NCBI GenBank assembly: GCA_002633025.1
Contig: NMRB01000394.1
Span: 191,252-255,251 of the forward strand
DNA length: 64,000 nt
Direction of reading: 5' to 3'
Source: Notospermus geniculatus
Lineage: Eukaryota; Nemertea; Pilidiophora; Heteronemertea; Lineidae
The notes under the pieces are model-generated. The model did not search any database. It saw only the letters and a program-made list of their open reading frames with translations, and was not told the origin of the DNA. The number at the start of each line of letters is the position of its first letter. Within the stretch, counting starts at the first letter, position 1. A program made the position numbers and the translations under genes. Shown here one piece after another: positions 12,001 to 25,087 of the stretch.

Positions 12001-15000
12001 TTGGTGATAATTTCGATCACCCAGTTTTCCAATATCCCATGTATTGTCGGAGGCCATTTTTTTGTTTCGACCTTGGTTGGTGATGACCTTCAAAGGGAGA
12101 AATACCATAATATACAGTAGGCCAATAAAAAGCCTTCAATTTGCATTTGCATTGGCCTTCTTGATTATTTATACTCCAAGGCCGTCGTTCTGTCTCTTGC
12201 CACTTTTGCAGGGATGCAGAAATAGGCCTGCTTAAAAATGACCTACCCTGCAGACAACCTGGATTAAGAGGAGACACTACATTTTCTACACCAAGAAGAG
12301 CGACACACAACGAGATTGAAGCAGGATCCACCGTGGTTGATGGTACCTGTCATGTCGTCCACTATAGTCAATCAATCGATTAATTGCCCCTGAACAGTCA
12401 CTGTCCATTAGGGAATTCACGGATTCACAACATTGGTAATGAGTTGTTTTCCTTACGGAGATAAATCTTAAATGGTCTGTCGGTAATTGATTATCCTACC
12501 AAGAAGACTAGTGTGTCATTACTGAATTGGGAGTAAAAGTTCATGTTGTCAATGACGTAGCATGTGACAGGGACGACTTGTGACTGTATGTGTGAGAAGA
12601 CGTCTATTATAGTTTGACGCAAGCCAAAATAGTATTGTTTTTGTTCTAAGTATATTCCGAACAAGTGACGACATCAAGTGTCCAGAGTTGTTCTCTTGAA
12701 AGGTAAAGCGGAACGCTTCCACGAAGCAACGAAGAATGATAATGGTATTGTCCACTTGTCCTTGGCATACAGGTTGTTATATGATGAGACGTAAGGTACT
12801 CGTCGAAAATATATGTTCAAAACTAAGCACTTACTTGCCAACTTGAACAGAAAATCCAAACATGAGGCACCTGAACTTTGGCCAATGTTGTCCTTAAGAG
12901 ACACGTTTAGTGCGAAGGTATCCTCTATCTAAACGAACCACTTTGCGAGAAGAGACACTGCAGAAGGCAAAAGATTCACCGAAGTATCCATTCGACCAGA
13001 AAGATGCAACGCTGCCAGCAAAGCTCTCCACTCGATAAATTGATATCACGAAATGGCATAACCGTGTCGCTCTTAATCTGTCTGCCGTTACTGGGTCGGG
13101 ATAGCTCCACGAGCCTGCGCCCGAGGGCCTAGTGAAATTCTCATGATTTGAACGTCGATCATGCACAGCAGCCATAACAATCCCAGAGAACCAATAAAGA
13201 CGAAGATGACAGAGTGAAATGAACGAATGACAGATGACGGGAAGATTAGTCAATTTCATGGTAAAAATCTGACAAAAAAAATGTTGTACAAAGGATTTCT
13301 CAGCGTGCCATATCTGAACGGCTTGATTTGAATCGGCAGAAACCGGAAGTTAGCAAAAAGGTGAGGAACCAGCGTGAAGGAGAAAAACGTTTCCGTTTCG
13401 CCGTGTTGGTGTTTCATGTCCAAGAACAATACAGATGCGTCATCGGTTGGTTACCTCTGTGTTTGCCAGCATCAATAATCGCTGTAGCGTCAGCATGCTC
13501 TTTGGTCGCAAATGATAGATTAGCGGAGCATGAAAAAATCCTTTCAAATATGTAAATCATGTCGTCGGGGACGTGTAAATCTGTCGATGAATTATGATTA
13601 ACGGCATAGCGTGAGCGATTTCCTGTGGATAAAATCATAATGATTACTGGGTCAATGTAATTCCTTTCCATTAATTGAATTAGCAAACTCCTACTTTGAT
13701 AAAGCACACGTTGCATCCATACATCAGCAGTAGATATTTGCTCAAGTCGTTGATGTAAATGGAACTGTCGTGTTGACAATTGGGCTGTTTCTCTTCTTCG
13801 ACTGCACCACGACGCATCATCAAGTTATTGCTTTGTTGCTTTCGAACATGTGCAAGGTGAGTTGTCAAGTTGATGTGGACAAAACATCAAATATGTCAAA
13901 TGTATGTTTTTGATACATGTATCTGTACATGGCTTGTCAACAGAGAGATGGAATTCTGGCTTGAGGCCTGACCTCAGGATGGGAAACATCCACCTGCTGC
14001 AGAAAGTATTTGAGAATGCGAAGATTTCTTTCGTCAACGAAAGGTTTATTTAGTTACCAAACCAACAACACTGTTCAAATTGGGTAACATTTTTCACTTT
14101 TTAACTAAATGTTAGCTAATAAATTCATCACATAATATGCGACCTCAAGAACCAAACCAAATCAGTTGTCACCCTCGCAATATTTCAGCAACTGATTTTC
14201 GTCGCTTTCTCCCGTCACGTGATAGCATAGCGACACTGGAATGGTAGAGAATGGCATGCACCTGTTAAGAACCTCATTACATCATTATTTACAAATTTAA
14301 TCTGAGACAATGGTCTCCAAGTGAACCCGAACAGCCTTTCGGTCAGTTACGAATTCGATTGGAGCCTACATCGCCTTCAACGTGCGTTCAAGCTGTTACA
14401 AATGGGATAGTATTTCCCTCCGCCCCGATGGACACCATCGGTCTCTTTGGTATTGCTGACCATCGCCCAGGGGTGATTCATCAGATCAATATATCTATCA
14501 TTTAAGTAGAAACTGAATTATCAGATCAGCATGGTAAGGACATTCGGTTTTTGTCTGATATGAAATACGATAGTGATTAATGAGGACTGGATCGCAAGGG
14601 CATCCTACCGGCGGCAAAAGAAGACCAATGGGGTATTTGCACCCATGAACCTGCACTTTTGGATCGTAGAACTGAAGCATGCCAACTCAACAACTTGAGT
14701 ACATCATCTAGTCTCCGGGTTAGATGCGAAGGAATAGAGGTAAATATACAAGCAGTTCACACACTAGTAAGACCTTTTTACTAAAGTAGGCCGACTCAAG
14801 CGTGCTCAGATTTTGCCGAAATCAATGAAAAAAATGACTCGCGCATTTACAAAACAACCAATCACGTTGCCTCAGGGAAGCGCTGGCCTTTAAAACGCAA
14901 CATATCGAGTAAGAATCGTTTGTTCATCATCAATATTTCCGATAGTTTGACATCGATCATCGCGTCAGACAAATGTCCTCGTCTGTTTGCTAAGTAATCT

Positions 15001-17181
15001 ATGCCGCAGGAAAATGAGACACCATGTCGGCTTCAGACAGAAATACACAATCATACTCTGATCAGACATCAAGAGTTCGATGCTGGCGTATTTCTGTCAT
15101 GATGTTTGCATGCTTTACCTTTCAAGTTCCACGATGGTCCTAGTCAATACGTCATTAAGAGACTAGGTAAAAACAACGAACTTCTCTCCTTTAGCCATTC
15201 GTGCAAAAAACCATGAAACGAGAAGAATTCCGAGCAGAAGACGAACATTTGAAACAACACAACAACAGAAGACAGACGGGAATAAATGATTACCAACCGG
15301 TAAAACTTCTTCATTGGTAGGCCTAATCCTTGCACGTTGTCAAAGAAGGACACCAGGCATGTTCCCGGCAACTGTCACCTCAGCTCTCTTCGACAAAATC
15401 GATCGTAGCTCGCTCCACTATGTACAACTACCTGGCGACCATCCAAACGTATCCATATTTTTTCAATCTATATGACGTCGACATTTCCGATTTCCTCCGA
15501 AGGGAACCCTTCTATGGATCATTACATCACACGCCTTTCGAACAGATCCCTCCCTGACCTACCAGCACCCGGCACAGACCCGAACCTCCAGTTGCTGCAA
15601 CCTTCCAGACGACACAGACAATGCATAAAGACATCTTGCCTATATATACATTTGGCACATCATCCGATAAGTGCACTTCGCTCGAGGCGCCTTACACCCA
15701 CTATTCGCAGGCATGGTAACCAGCATTTCAGGTCCTAATAAAGGTGAAATTAAAATGATTGTAAACGTAGGGTGGGTAAATATCGACCGGAGTCGAAGAA
15801 TGCCACACATGGGGGACGTTTTCAATCAGTTTTATATAAACAGATATTGAATTCAAAAGGTTTATACGTCTGCACTGACATTTACAGAGCTAAGTCTGTG
15901 GCAGGTAAACCCACTCCACCAACATCACTCAATTACAAAAATTCAAAACCTATTTTGTACTACATGTACATGTACATGTATACATACTGAATTAATAGCA
16001 ATAGACTAATGCCAAATATGGCATTCTTGGCTTCATTGAACTTCCGCTCTTCCTCAAATGGCTGACTTTGAGTTCCCTTTCTAGTTGAAAGTCATCATCA
16101 CATCACTCGTATGCAATGATAAATTTATCACGTTAAATTCATCACACACGACCTTTTTCCTAGAGCGATGCGAGGAACTGAATGGTGTCGAATGATTTGG
16201 TCAGGATGGTGTATCTTCTTCCGCAGTTATTGGTGAGCTGGCCTTCAGGCATTCTCACCACTAAAATCATCCACACACTTTTTAGCACTGTTCAATTTTG
16301 TGCCCGATTTTTCGCCCTTTTCCTCTCGCGTAATCTGTTCACTATTGATGCATATTCAAATCATCTGTGGTCAAATCGTGTCCCGAATAAAGAAAGTTGG
16401 ATTATTTCACCGGCTTCGATTTTTTTGTACGATTGTTTGAGATATTTTCGAGGTTATTGATTGAGGATGCCTTCTGATTGGTCATACTGAATCACATGAT
16501 ATCAGCAGCCATTCTTTTCATCACTTGAGAAGTTCGACGTGCTGTGATAGCATTACTAACCCTTCGTCAGGTCAGGTGTATGGCAAGTACATGTACCATA
16601 CTTCAACTCATTCTTTTATGTGTAGCAACAGTTTCCAAGCCTAATTGATAACTAAATCATTCAAATACGTAGATTCGAACAGTCTTGTCGCGCATGCAGT
16701 CCTGATCGGCGTGTACACTCGCGAGCACTGGGGTATAAAGACGGTGCACATGCACATTGATCGTGTGTGTGCGGGGGGGGGGGGNNNNNNNNNNNNNNNN
16801 NNNNNNNNNNNNNNNNNNNNNNNNNNNNNTACTAGGCCACCAGCGTGCCACTATATGCAAGCCTGTCACGTTTCAGCATTAATCATGTGAATCATTGCTG
16901 ACGTAAGTTTATTGCATTAGGCTATACAATCTCCAGTTTTGCAAAAGACGTTTTTTTAAATGAATATTTAAAACAATCTGCAATATGATATTTGCACTTT
17001 ATACAGGTATAACTGCCTTATTGATTTTCGATCGGTTTTTTGATGCCAATGCAATTCGCACAATTTTCTTCATCGATCAGTTGCTATTTGTGTTGCTGCC
17101 ATCGGCATTTTAAAAAAAGCTGATATAATACGTTCACAATTTTATCTTTACCGCGTGATATGCAATCTTATCTTTCAAGGG
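9080..17181. other. Intergenic desert, first part; no gene recognised
   Basis: About 8 kb upstream of the minus-strand SH3 exon, which may include its 5' exons, intron and promoter. Open frames are short and of random composition. I see no recognisable exon, RNA gene or long repeat. ACATGTACATG tracts occur (for example about 15961-15981), and TAGGCCTA is sparse. A 45-base N gap at 16785-16829 follows a G-run. Confidence 0.5.
16785..16829. other. Assembly gap (45 N) after a G-run
   Basis: Undetermined bases start directly after GTGTGTGTGCGGGGGG. A GT/G-homopolymer probably stopped sequencing or assembly. Frames drawn through it have no meaning. Confidence 0.95.
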
Positions 17182-17190
17182 CATTTCTCA

Positions 17191-17569
17191 CAACCTCGTT
17201 CCCAGGGGTCGTTCGCTTTCTGATAATATGGCGGTCGCGTCACTAACCCCTGGCATCAGCTTTGGATTTAACGCACGTGATTGGTTGACGGGAAACCGTC
17301 AAATATATCCAAGAATATACCCAAAGAAATTTTCAAAATATTTTGGATCAAACCAGAAGGTTATCTACTAGTATATCCAGGTTTGATGATTTTTTGTAAA
17401 AAGAATTTTAAAAAGCACTGGTTAGTATTTCAAATTGATTATTTTGACTCGTGCTGCCACCTATACTTAGTCCAAGATTCCTGGATTAGCAACCGAAGCT
17501 GATTCCAGGGGTTAGTGAGCGAGTGGTCCGAGGTTGTCTGAGCGAACTATACCCCTGGGGACGAGGTTG
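17191..17569. mobile_element. Non-autonomous TIR transposon with 9-bp TSD
   Basis: The element begins CAACCTCGTTCCCAGGGGT and ends with the reverse complement of CAACCTCGTCCCCAGGGGT, i.e. 18 of 19 matching terminal bases. Inner parts are also partly complementary (CACTAACCCCTGG near 17239 and CCAGGGGTTAGTG near 17505). It is flanked by the perfect 9-bp direct repeat CATTTCTCA at 17182-17190 and 17570-17578. Length is 379 bp and there is no transposase. A 9-bp duplication is typical of Mutator-like elements, so that superfamily is the best guess. Confidence 0.85.
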
Positions 17570-17578
17570 CATTTCTCA

Positions 17579-20500
17579 GGGAGCAGGTCCAATCAAGTTG
17601 TCGATTGAGCAATAGTCGTTCTTATGGAATATTTGCTCCAGCAGAATTGATCTGGGTTTGGTCATGCATACCTATTGCATTACACATATACAGTACATGT
17701 ACATGTACATTTCGCATAATCATCAATGACAACTCTTCAATTTTCTAATCATAATGTAATTGACGTAATAATGTATTCACGATGTAAGACTAAAGTCTAT
17801 AAATAAATTTTGCTAAACAATTTACCTTATCAGCTTTCGCTTGAAAAAAAAAATTATTTATCAAATATTCACGTTATACACCTCACTAATTGCGCCAGTT
17901 TTTCTACTCGGCATCAAAGCCTGGTAGCATTTACCGATTGGAAACCATAGATATTCCATCGGGTTATTTACAGTGGATAAAGAACGAATTACACTCGGAG
18001 GGATATCTGCATGATTGATAAGCTAATGGTAATATAGAATACCGATTTCGCATTTATATTTAAAGCAGCTAAATGTGGATGAAAAGAAGACATTTAAAAC
18101 AGGATGACAATTGATAAGTCTCCTATGAGTATAGATAGAGGCATGAGTGAAAAATGTCCTAGTCAGAAGATAAGCCCACGTGTTGGGAAAAAAATATCAT
18201 TCTTTTTTATCTCAAAGACAGCTAGTACAGGAGTTGCTATTTAGGAAACTTCTTTATCATTTGACCTTTCTTCAGTTGGAAATCGAAAAGCGAAGGAAAA
18301 TGCGTTGTATTTAAGCGTTGTTTATTAGACACCACCTAACCAGTAGCCTGGAGACATCGGCGGCGCAGTTGAAGAAACTCTCTCAGCCCGAAAGGCTGTA
18401 CATCAACCTATAAAAGTCGGCCAAACACCTCCTTGCATTTCGAGATAGGAAGGAGAGCCTGGAGTTTCTATATAAAAAGAGGAAGTGGGATCATGTGAGA
18501 TGTCCACTTGAACGATATGAGGAGCCTTGAGGACGTGTGGAAGGAAATTTCTTTTGTTATTAACCCGGTCAGCGTGTTGAGGAATGAATATACCAAATCT
18601 TCAATGCTCCTTGAGCTAAATGCAATATTTTTGATGTCACTATGTTATGACAAGCACTTGCACATACACATGGTTCATCAGTCTATGAAGAGTCTCTGCA
18701 GCTGTAGGCCTTTGAAGCACCTTACCATCAACATTTTATCTCTCGGTCCATTTTTCATGTGTCACAAAAGCCTTATGCTAAATTTTAACATGAGAGAAGA
18801 ATTCAGAACCAATACATCATTCACTGCATGTAGAGAAGCTTCAGCTGGACGCATCAATGCACGATGACGTAGTGTGTAACACAAGAAGAGCGAGTGTGTT
18901 GCACACAATGTCTGCAATCTACCTTAGACTCTGTTAGTGGCCTACGTCATACCTGTCAGCCAGATTCCTTTGTGACACGAATGCGCGAGAGAATCTCAAG
19001 TAGACTCAATGTTTCCGTTCGTTCAGTCGAATGATATGCGTGGAAAAGTTCGCAATTTCTTGGGAATGGTTTAGTCGAGTTGTTGACTTACCGACATATT
19101 GAGAGTTACAAGCACTCTTTTGCGTTCTCCAACTACGTTTCACTGTCTGATCTGTGATTTGAAACGGTTTTCTCCGAAGCGAAAGATGGTTCATCAAACA
19201 AAATGCCACAACATGCACACACCCTTGAAACGGCGTCTCAAGATGCACGAAAAATGGTCATCAACTTTGAGAGATCCGACTTCGACTCTGAAAGCTGGAG
19301 CAGCGTCATCCACAACATTACTGCCAATGCTGTCAAGTGTTATCGGCAAACACTCAGTCCAAACTGTGACTGAAAGCATTGCCAAGTTTACAAAGATTGG
19401 AAGGCAATCACACATCGAACGGAAGCAGATAGGTAACGAATACTATACTAAACTGTCATCCTGAGGCCCACGACGAAGAATCCACGTTTATTACCTATCT
19501 TTTACAGCCCGTGAGTAGCAGAAATAGAAACAAAGTACATGTACACAGAATGCCACTTGTGAATTCTCATCGACCTTTATCTGACATCAGAAATATCAGT
19601 TGGTAAGCAATGACAACGATGTTGTTATGCTCGCCCTCGTGTCAACAGAGATCCATCATGGTCGATGTCAATGAAGTTCGAATTTTATCTTCTCAAATCT
19701 GGGACCAAATGGCCAAATATAGCCATCATTGGAGAATTAAATAATCACAGACTTGAGTAAAACAAACATTACTGGCTGTTAAGTTCACAGTCATCTGGTA
19801 TTAGGTGTATTTCTGACAGTCCATTCGTCTTTAAAGATAATATATCACGACTTCATTGTTTACGTTTAATGTTTGTAAACATTGATGTTTACATTATGTT
19901 GTTTTGGACTTTTGGGACATGCCAACCCACCAAATGGAATATTTTCAGTATCAAAAGAATTTCTAGAGGGGCACGCCACCAACAAATTACTCATAAGACA
20001 AAGAAAAACGAGAAATAAACAAACAAAATGTAAATAAACAATGATTTTCGTGGCCCGCGAAAATATCCGTGATATATTATCTTTAATATGTGGTCAGTTT
20101 GAGAGCAATAGTATCTCTACCATTAATCTTTATGCCAAGTTGGCGGGTGGGGCATGCGATAAGAGAGTGCAGAATTGGTCTTGTTGGAAAATGGCTATTG
20201 AGACAAATACTCGCAGACGATGAGTTGCAATCAGTTTGATTTATAATACAGGAAGGGGAAGATTGTTGTTGACGTAAAGTCTGACTTCGATGCCAAAATG
20301 CAGCTGCAGACACCAAGTTAGATATACTCGTCAATTCTCTGATTATCCCCCATAATCAACAGGGGTTTTAATCGGAATAGGCAAAGCGCGCAACGTGTTT
20401 TGTTCATCCGTCTGTCGTGACCTTTGTCTCCTGTATGAACCTACGTGGACACTGATAATTGTCCCAGGTTGCGAAATGACGGTGATGCTGCCTTGCCCAT

Positions 20501-23088
20501 AAAAAGACGTCAGGGGACGTCTGCAGCCGTCGCAGGGTCTGTCAGCCGCCTTAGTGATATTGAAAAGGACAAAGAGCTTTTCCAACATTTGCTAATGATT
20601 TTCAATTATCACTTCTCAGTAAGACGCCAAAATAATTGAGGAATGTATTCTCTTGTTCTCGCGAAATGCCCAATGATCCAGGGTGAATTACAAACGTTAG
20701 AACTCAGACCAGCAGGCGAAAAGCAATTAGTTGAAACGTTGTATATCATGGTATTGGGAATGTATCTAATTGCAATGTCCAACCACACCTTCAAAATACT
20801 TATTACATACCTGAAACTAGCTTCCTTGTCTCTTGCAGTTGGATATTTACACCATCCCGACATACAGGTATCAGGATTAAGGTATGAATATTAATAATTT
20901 ACTGAAAAGATAGAAGACAATGATATGTCATTTTTTCTCAATGATATCGATGACTTTCACACGAAAGCATGGTCAATCTCATTTGCCCTATAAAGGCACT
21001 GAAAAATAAATTGTTATAGGTTACAGGTATATCGATGATCAGAAACTACCTTCAATTATAGTGAACACGTACGGACATTGTATCTCAATAATGCTGACAT
21101 TGATTTCTTGTTCTTCTGAATAACAAAATGCCCAAACCCCAACATTACATTTTCAAGATTTTGCTCTCTTTACCTTCTTATTACGCAAAATGAATCGGTG
21201 GTTAATCAGGCATTCTATCGTTATCACAAACACTGATTTTATTCGGATTCTGGGATGTAAACATCTCCTTGACGACAATACCCGACCGATTAACGATAAT
21301 GAAATCCTCACGGTCCGGCTGTTCGTGTTCGCGTGGAAAATTGGCAGAAAATACCAAATCGCGTCGATGACACATGCTGTATTTACCCGACTGTGCACAA
21401 AGGTAGCTGATAACTTATTAATGGGCCAACAAAATTGGAAGACTGTAACTTAAACTCCGAAAACGTACTACTGAACATGATACATCGGCACTTTGATATA
21501 TGTTTACTTCGCACCAAGCGTGAGTGTGCTTAGTTAATGCTTATCAATTTTTCATGATTTCTGCGAACATTATTTTCTGCCAATGTACGAAAAGTAAATC
21601 AACCGCACTTGTACATTATCGGCCTCGAACTCCGGTACAAGCAGACAAAGAGAAATTGACACCAAGTACCACTTGTACCATTTTGTTGCTTTGATTACTA
21701 GTACTCTGCGTTCGATGTCAGTGCACCAAGCATTGATTACAATATACCGGTACTGTAGAATGCACGTACAAGGAGGTTGTCGTAAAACTGGTAATACAAT
21801 GAAACAGTATTTCGCCTTTTACCCAATAACGGTAAAATTGTTCTTGTTTTCGTCTTATAACAAGACCAAGCCGTGGTTTTCCTTTGGAAATCACATGATG
21901 ATTGCAGACAAGTCATTGGACTTCGAGACCAATGCAACCAGATGCATCATCTACATGAATCCATCATTATTGCAAGTCACTTAACCCCAACGCTGAATGA
22001 GCTTTTATCGACTAAAAATGGACCTTTCCGATGGACACGTACGATGTCCATGTCCATTTTCAATGAATTCCCTTCCACGAGATGAGTCATGCAATACACG
22101 AAGCCGTTGACCACAAGAAAAATAAATTGTTCTTACCGTGATTCTCTATAAAAGTGAATTCGTTCTACCTCCAAGCACTGATTGATTAATCCAATAACGA
22201 AGGGGATATTGTGTCACTAAACCAGCAAGTGAAATACATGTACATGTATATAAGGTTACTCACGGTGTGTCAGCTGCAGTTAACTCAAATATGACTCTGT
22301 CAGGGGGTCTTATATATATAGGAGCAGAAATTTCCCCCGTGTTTGTCACCAAACTTGTCAAGAACATACAATGAACATACATGTAATCAGAAATAATACA
22401 ACAAACTTACGTACGCTAATTGTTTCAGAGTTAATTATTTAATGGGTCATAGCAGGGGGTGTAGCAAAGTTTTCCAATCAAAGAAAGAAAGTTTACCACA
22501 GCACAAACATGTTTAGGGTGCGGTTGAAACAGCAGTTTGCATATGCAGGCAGGAGCCATAAAGTTTGGTGGGCGCACCACGGCACGGGGACTCCTGTCCA
22601 ATCGTACCATTATTGGAGACAACGACTGGCAGGCGTACTTGGCACTTGTGATGGCACGTGATGGAGGGTCGGTTTCCATCCCTGAAGGGGAAGGCCGAAA
22701 CATCTACTCCAGGATGACACTGAACGAGGGTCATAAGTTCGATAATGGCACTCCCCGCGGCAAGGCTGCATGTTCAACACCTGGAGCCCTGCGTTGCATG
22801 AAGGGATCATGAGGACATACTAGCGGAAGATGCCTTTGTATCATTTTAGAAATCCGCTGAATCATCCTCGAGTAAATATTGGGCAGCGCTCTCGCCCGAT
22901 GTCACAGTTTTACTCGGTATCATGGACCCATGAATAGAAACTTCACTTAGAATCGATGACATTGAGCCATGAGGTTTCTTGATTGTTCAAACGAGGATGC
23001 TCATCATCATCCGCATCCTTTCACAGCAATCTCACGATAGTGGTTGGACCTACGTATTTCTTGCCATTAGTGCATGCACGTTGGGGAT
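17579..23088. other. Intergenic desert, second part; no gene recognised
   Basis: No recognisable coding exon or RNA gene. A TATA-like CTATATAAAAAG at about 18469-18480 lies some 30 bases before an unremarkable 119-codon frame starting at 18508; composition and lack of family resemblance argue against a gene. A second TATA-like run (TTATATATATAGG) is at about 22310. ACATGTACATG tracts are present at about 17694 and 22238. Confidence 0.5.
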
Positions 23089-23097
23089 AGGAAAACA

Positions 23098-23617
23098 TAG
23101 TCTCGCGCAACCAGCCCCTCGGTCATACTCCGAGGTCGTCAGACCGAGGGTCTGGCACGGAACGAAATTCTCATTGTAGCGACCTAGTGACCTCATTTCG
23201 ATGATTTGAAATGAGGTCAGCTTCGCTGATTGGCTAGTTTCAAAATTTGGTGACGTAGGCTGCAGGGGAATATGGCGGCGCCCAGAGAACTTGAAGCGTG
23301 AAAATTAGTGAGGTGAATCGCCTCAATTTGTGTTGTCAAGTCAATTTATAGTGTCTTTCATTGGAATTTCAGGCAAGTATATTTATATTTTTTCGATTGG
23401 GGAGGGAATTATGGTATAAAAAGTGCAGTAGGCCTAACAACAAGGGTTACAAATACTGCAGTTTTACTCGCACGCTGAATGCTTTTTGCATTGATTGTGC
23501 ATTGTGTTCTACGTCATCGGCGGTAGATTGTCCGCCATGATGGATTTTACAAGCAAAAGGTACCATCTGGACCAGACTCTAAAATTGAAAATTGCAGAGT
23601 CTGGTGGCACGAGACTA
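23098..23617. mobile_element. Non-autonomous TIR transposon with 9-bp TSD
   Basis: The left end is TAGTCTCGCGCAACCAG; the right end is the reverse complement of TAGTCTCGTGCCACCAG (15 of 17). The perfect 9-bp direct repeat AGGAAAACA flanks it at 23089-23097 and 23618-23626. Each end also has its own small hairpin: CCCTCGGTC ... GACCGAGGG near the left, and ACCAGACTCT ... AGAGTCTGGT near the right. Length is 520 bp and no transposase is encoded. The 9-bp duplication suggests a Mutator-like mobiliser, though the ends differ from those of the 17191-17569 element. Confidence 0.85.
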
Positions 23618-24198
23618 AGGAAAACAGTTTATTTCGACGACAGTCATGTAAAATAACCCAGATAATGGCAACGACATGCCACCCCAGCAAATCCGGAGCA
23701 AATGTCACGAAATTTAGTGTCGGGCTCCTTGATGTCTAAGAAAACATTTTCCTCACAGTGCAAGCTATGCATTCTCTTGCCAGGGGCTCCGACCCTGTGG
23801 TCCGCAGGGCACAAACTGTCAAATTTACCCCAATGGGACTCGATTTAATTGGACTTAGCCATGAATGTGAGATAGCGTCTGTTCTTCGTTGGCGTTATAT
23901 ACGTATGGTTTGAGGCCGTGTGCTGGGATTGTCATGATAGGGCAGGACGCTTGCCCTGCTGGGCCTATTGTCTGTGATAGCTAATCATTCACAGATTTCA
24001 GATGACACTTGGATATCGTCCGCATATATCGTCCGCGTGTCGCTGTCGGTCGATCACCTGCCTGGCTCTCAACACCAACCGTTTGCCACGTCACGTGGGA
24101 GATATATCAGTAAATCGATTCGATTGATTTCAAAAGCCCAGTGTAACCAACACAGTACGAATGTATGGGAAATACAGCAATCCGATGACAATGGCTGA

Positions 24199-24314
24199 TA
24201 TTCATAAAAGGTAGCAAATGCTTTTACTTCAAATATACAAGTAGGCTTATTATTTTTATATTGGATACTGCTGTGCAAATTTTAAGTAAAAGCATTTGCT
24301 AACGTTTATGAATA
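24199..24314. repeat. Fold-back MITE, ~31-bp arms
   Basis: TATTCATAAA(A/C)G and then TAGCAAATGCTTTTACTT at the left (24199-24229) pairs with its reverse complement at the right end (about 24284-24314), with about 2 mismatches. The total is 116 bp. It can be read as TTCAT...ATGAA flanked by TA on both sides, as for a Tc1/mariner-type MITE. It has no coding capacity. Confidence 0.75.
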
Positions 24315-25043
24315 CCAGTATTATGATACCAGCCAATATATCGAGTTTGGCAATATACTCTATGCCTAAAAAAGGCTAATGACAACCGTTATCGCTGAAG
24401 AATCCATCGAGACTTGACCCACCGCTTGAATAGGATGGGACAAAATAGCGGACCTCTGGCTATATCAAAATTTCTTATCATTGTTCCCTGATTCCTTTCA
24501 ATTTCTCTTAATGGATCCTCCAAAGTGCCCTAACATGAATCGGTGAACATGCAGGGGTGCTCAACAAAGTGAGGTCCATTCTTCTGGGCTTTATAAACTG
24601 TCTGACGAAGCGGACGTCGTAAAAGTAGCGGACAAGTGTAAATTAGCCAGCCACTGGAATAAAAGAAAGGGCATCTTCTCTATACAAAACCAGGTTACAT
24701 CCACTTATCCCCCAAACGGGAAATGAGGACCTAACCTCTTGCCATCATGAATCAAGATGCAGTGGTCAAAGACACCGTCTGCTATAAATATGGTAAGGAT
24801 CAATGAAAAGGCCGGTAATTAAAACGTGTGAAAGCGTTGGTCGTCACTGATGATGTAATACCCGATGTTACACGAAGCCTTACAGCATGTCCGGGCTCTT
24901 TAAGCAAATTACTGACCATCGATGCAGAAGAATGTCAATTGTTTAAGTGAACCTGGGCCGACATGGCGCTTGACACCCTCAGGGCTGATCTTGCGAGTCG
25001 ACACTTAGTCGAAGCAGCAGCCGAGCCTTCAATGGTTAGCTTT

Positions 25044-25087
25044 ATGCGGGTGATCCACTCTTCGTAAAGTCAGTGGATCACCCGCAT
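25044..25087. repeat. Perfect 16-bp hairpin with 12-base loop
   Basis: ATGCGGGTGATCCACT at 25044-25059 is exactly reverse-complemented at 25072-25087. The loop is CTTCGTAAAGTC. Flanks repeat the motif GAAGCAGCA (about 25012 and 25107). It is too short to assign; a fold-back remnant or a structured RNA are both possible. Confidence 0.7.

Noticed and set aside
18508-18867. 119-codon frame just after a TATA-like CTATATAAAAAG
   Set aside because: Spacing is right for a promoter, but the predicted protein resembles nothing and AT-rich TATA look-alikes are common here.
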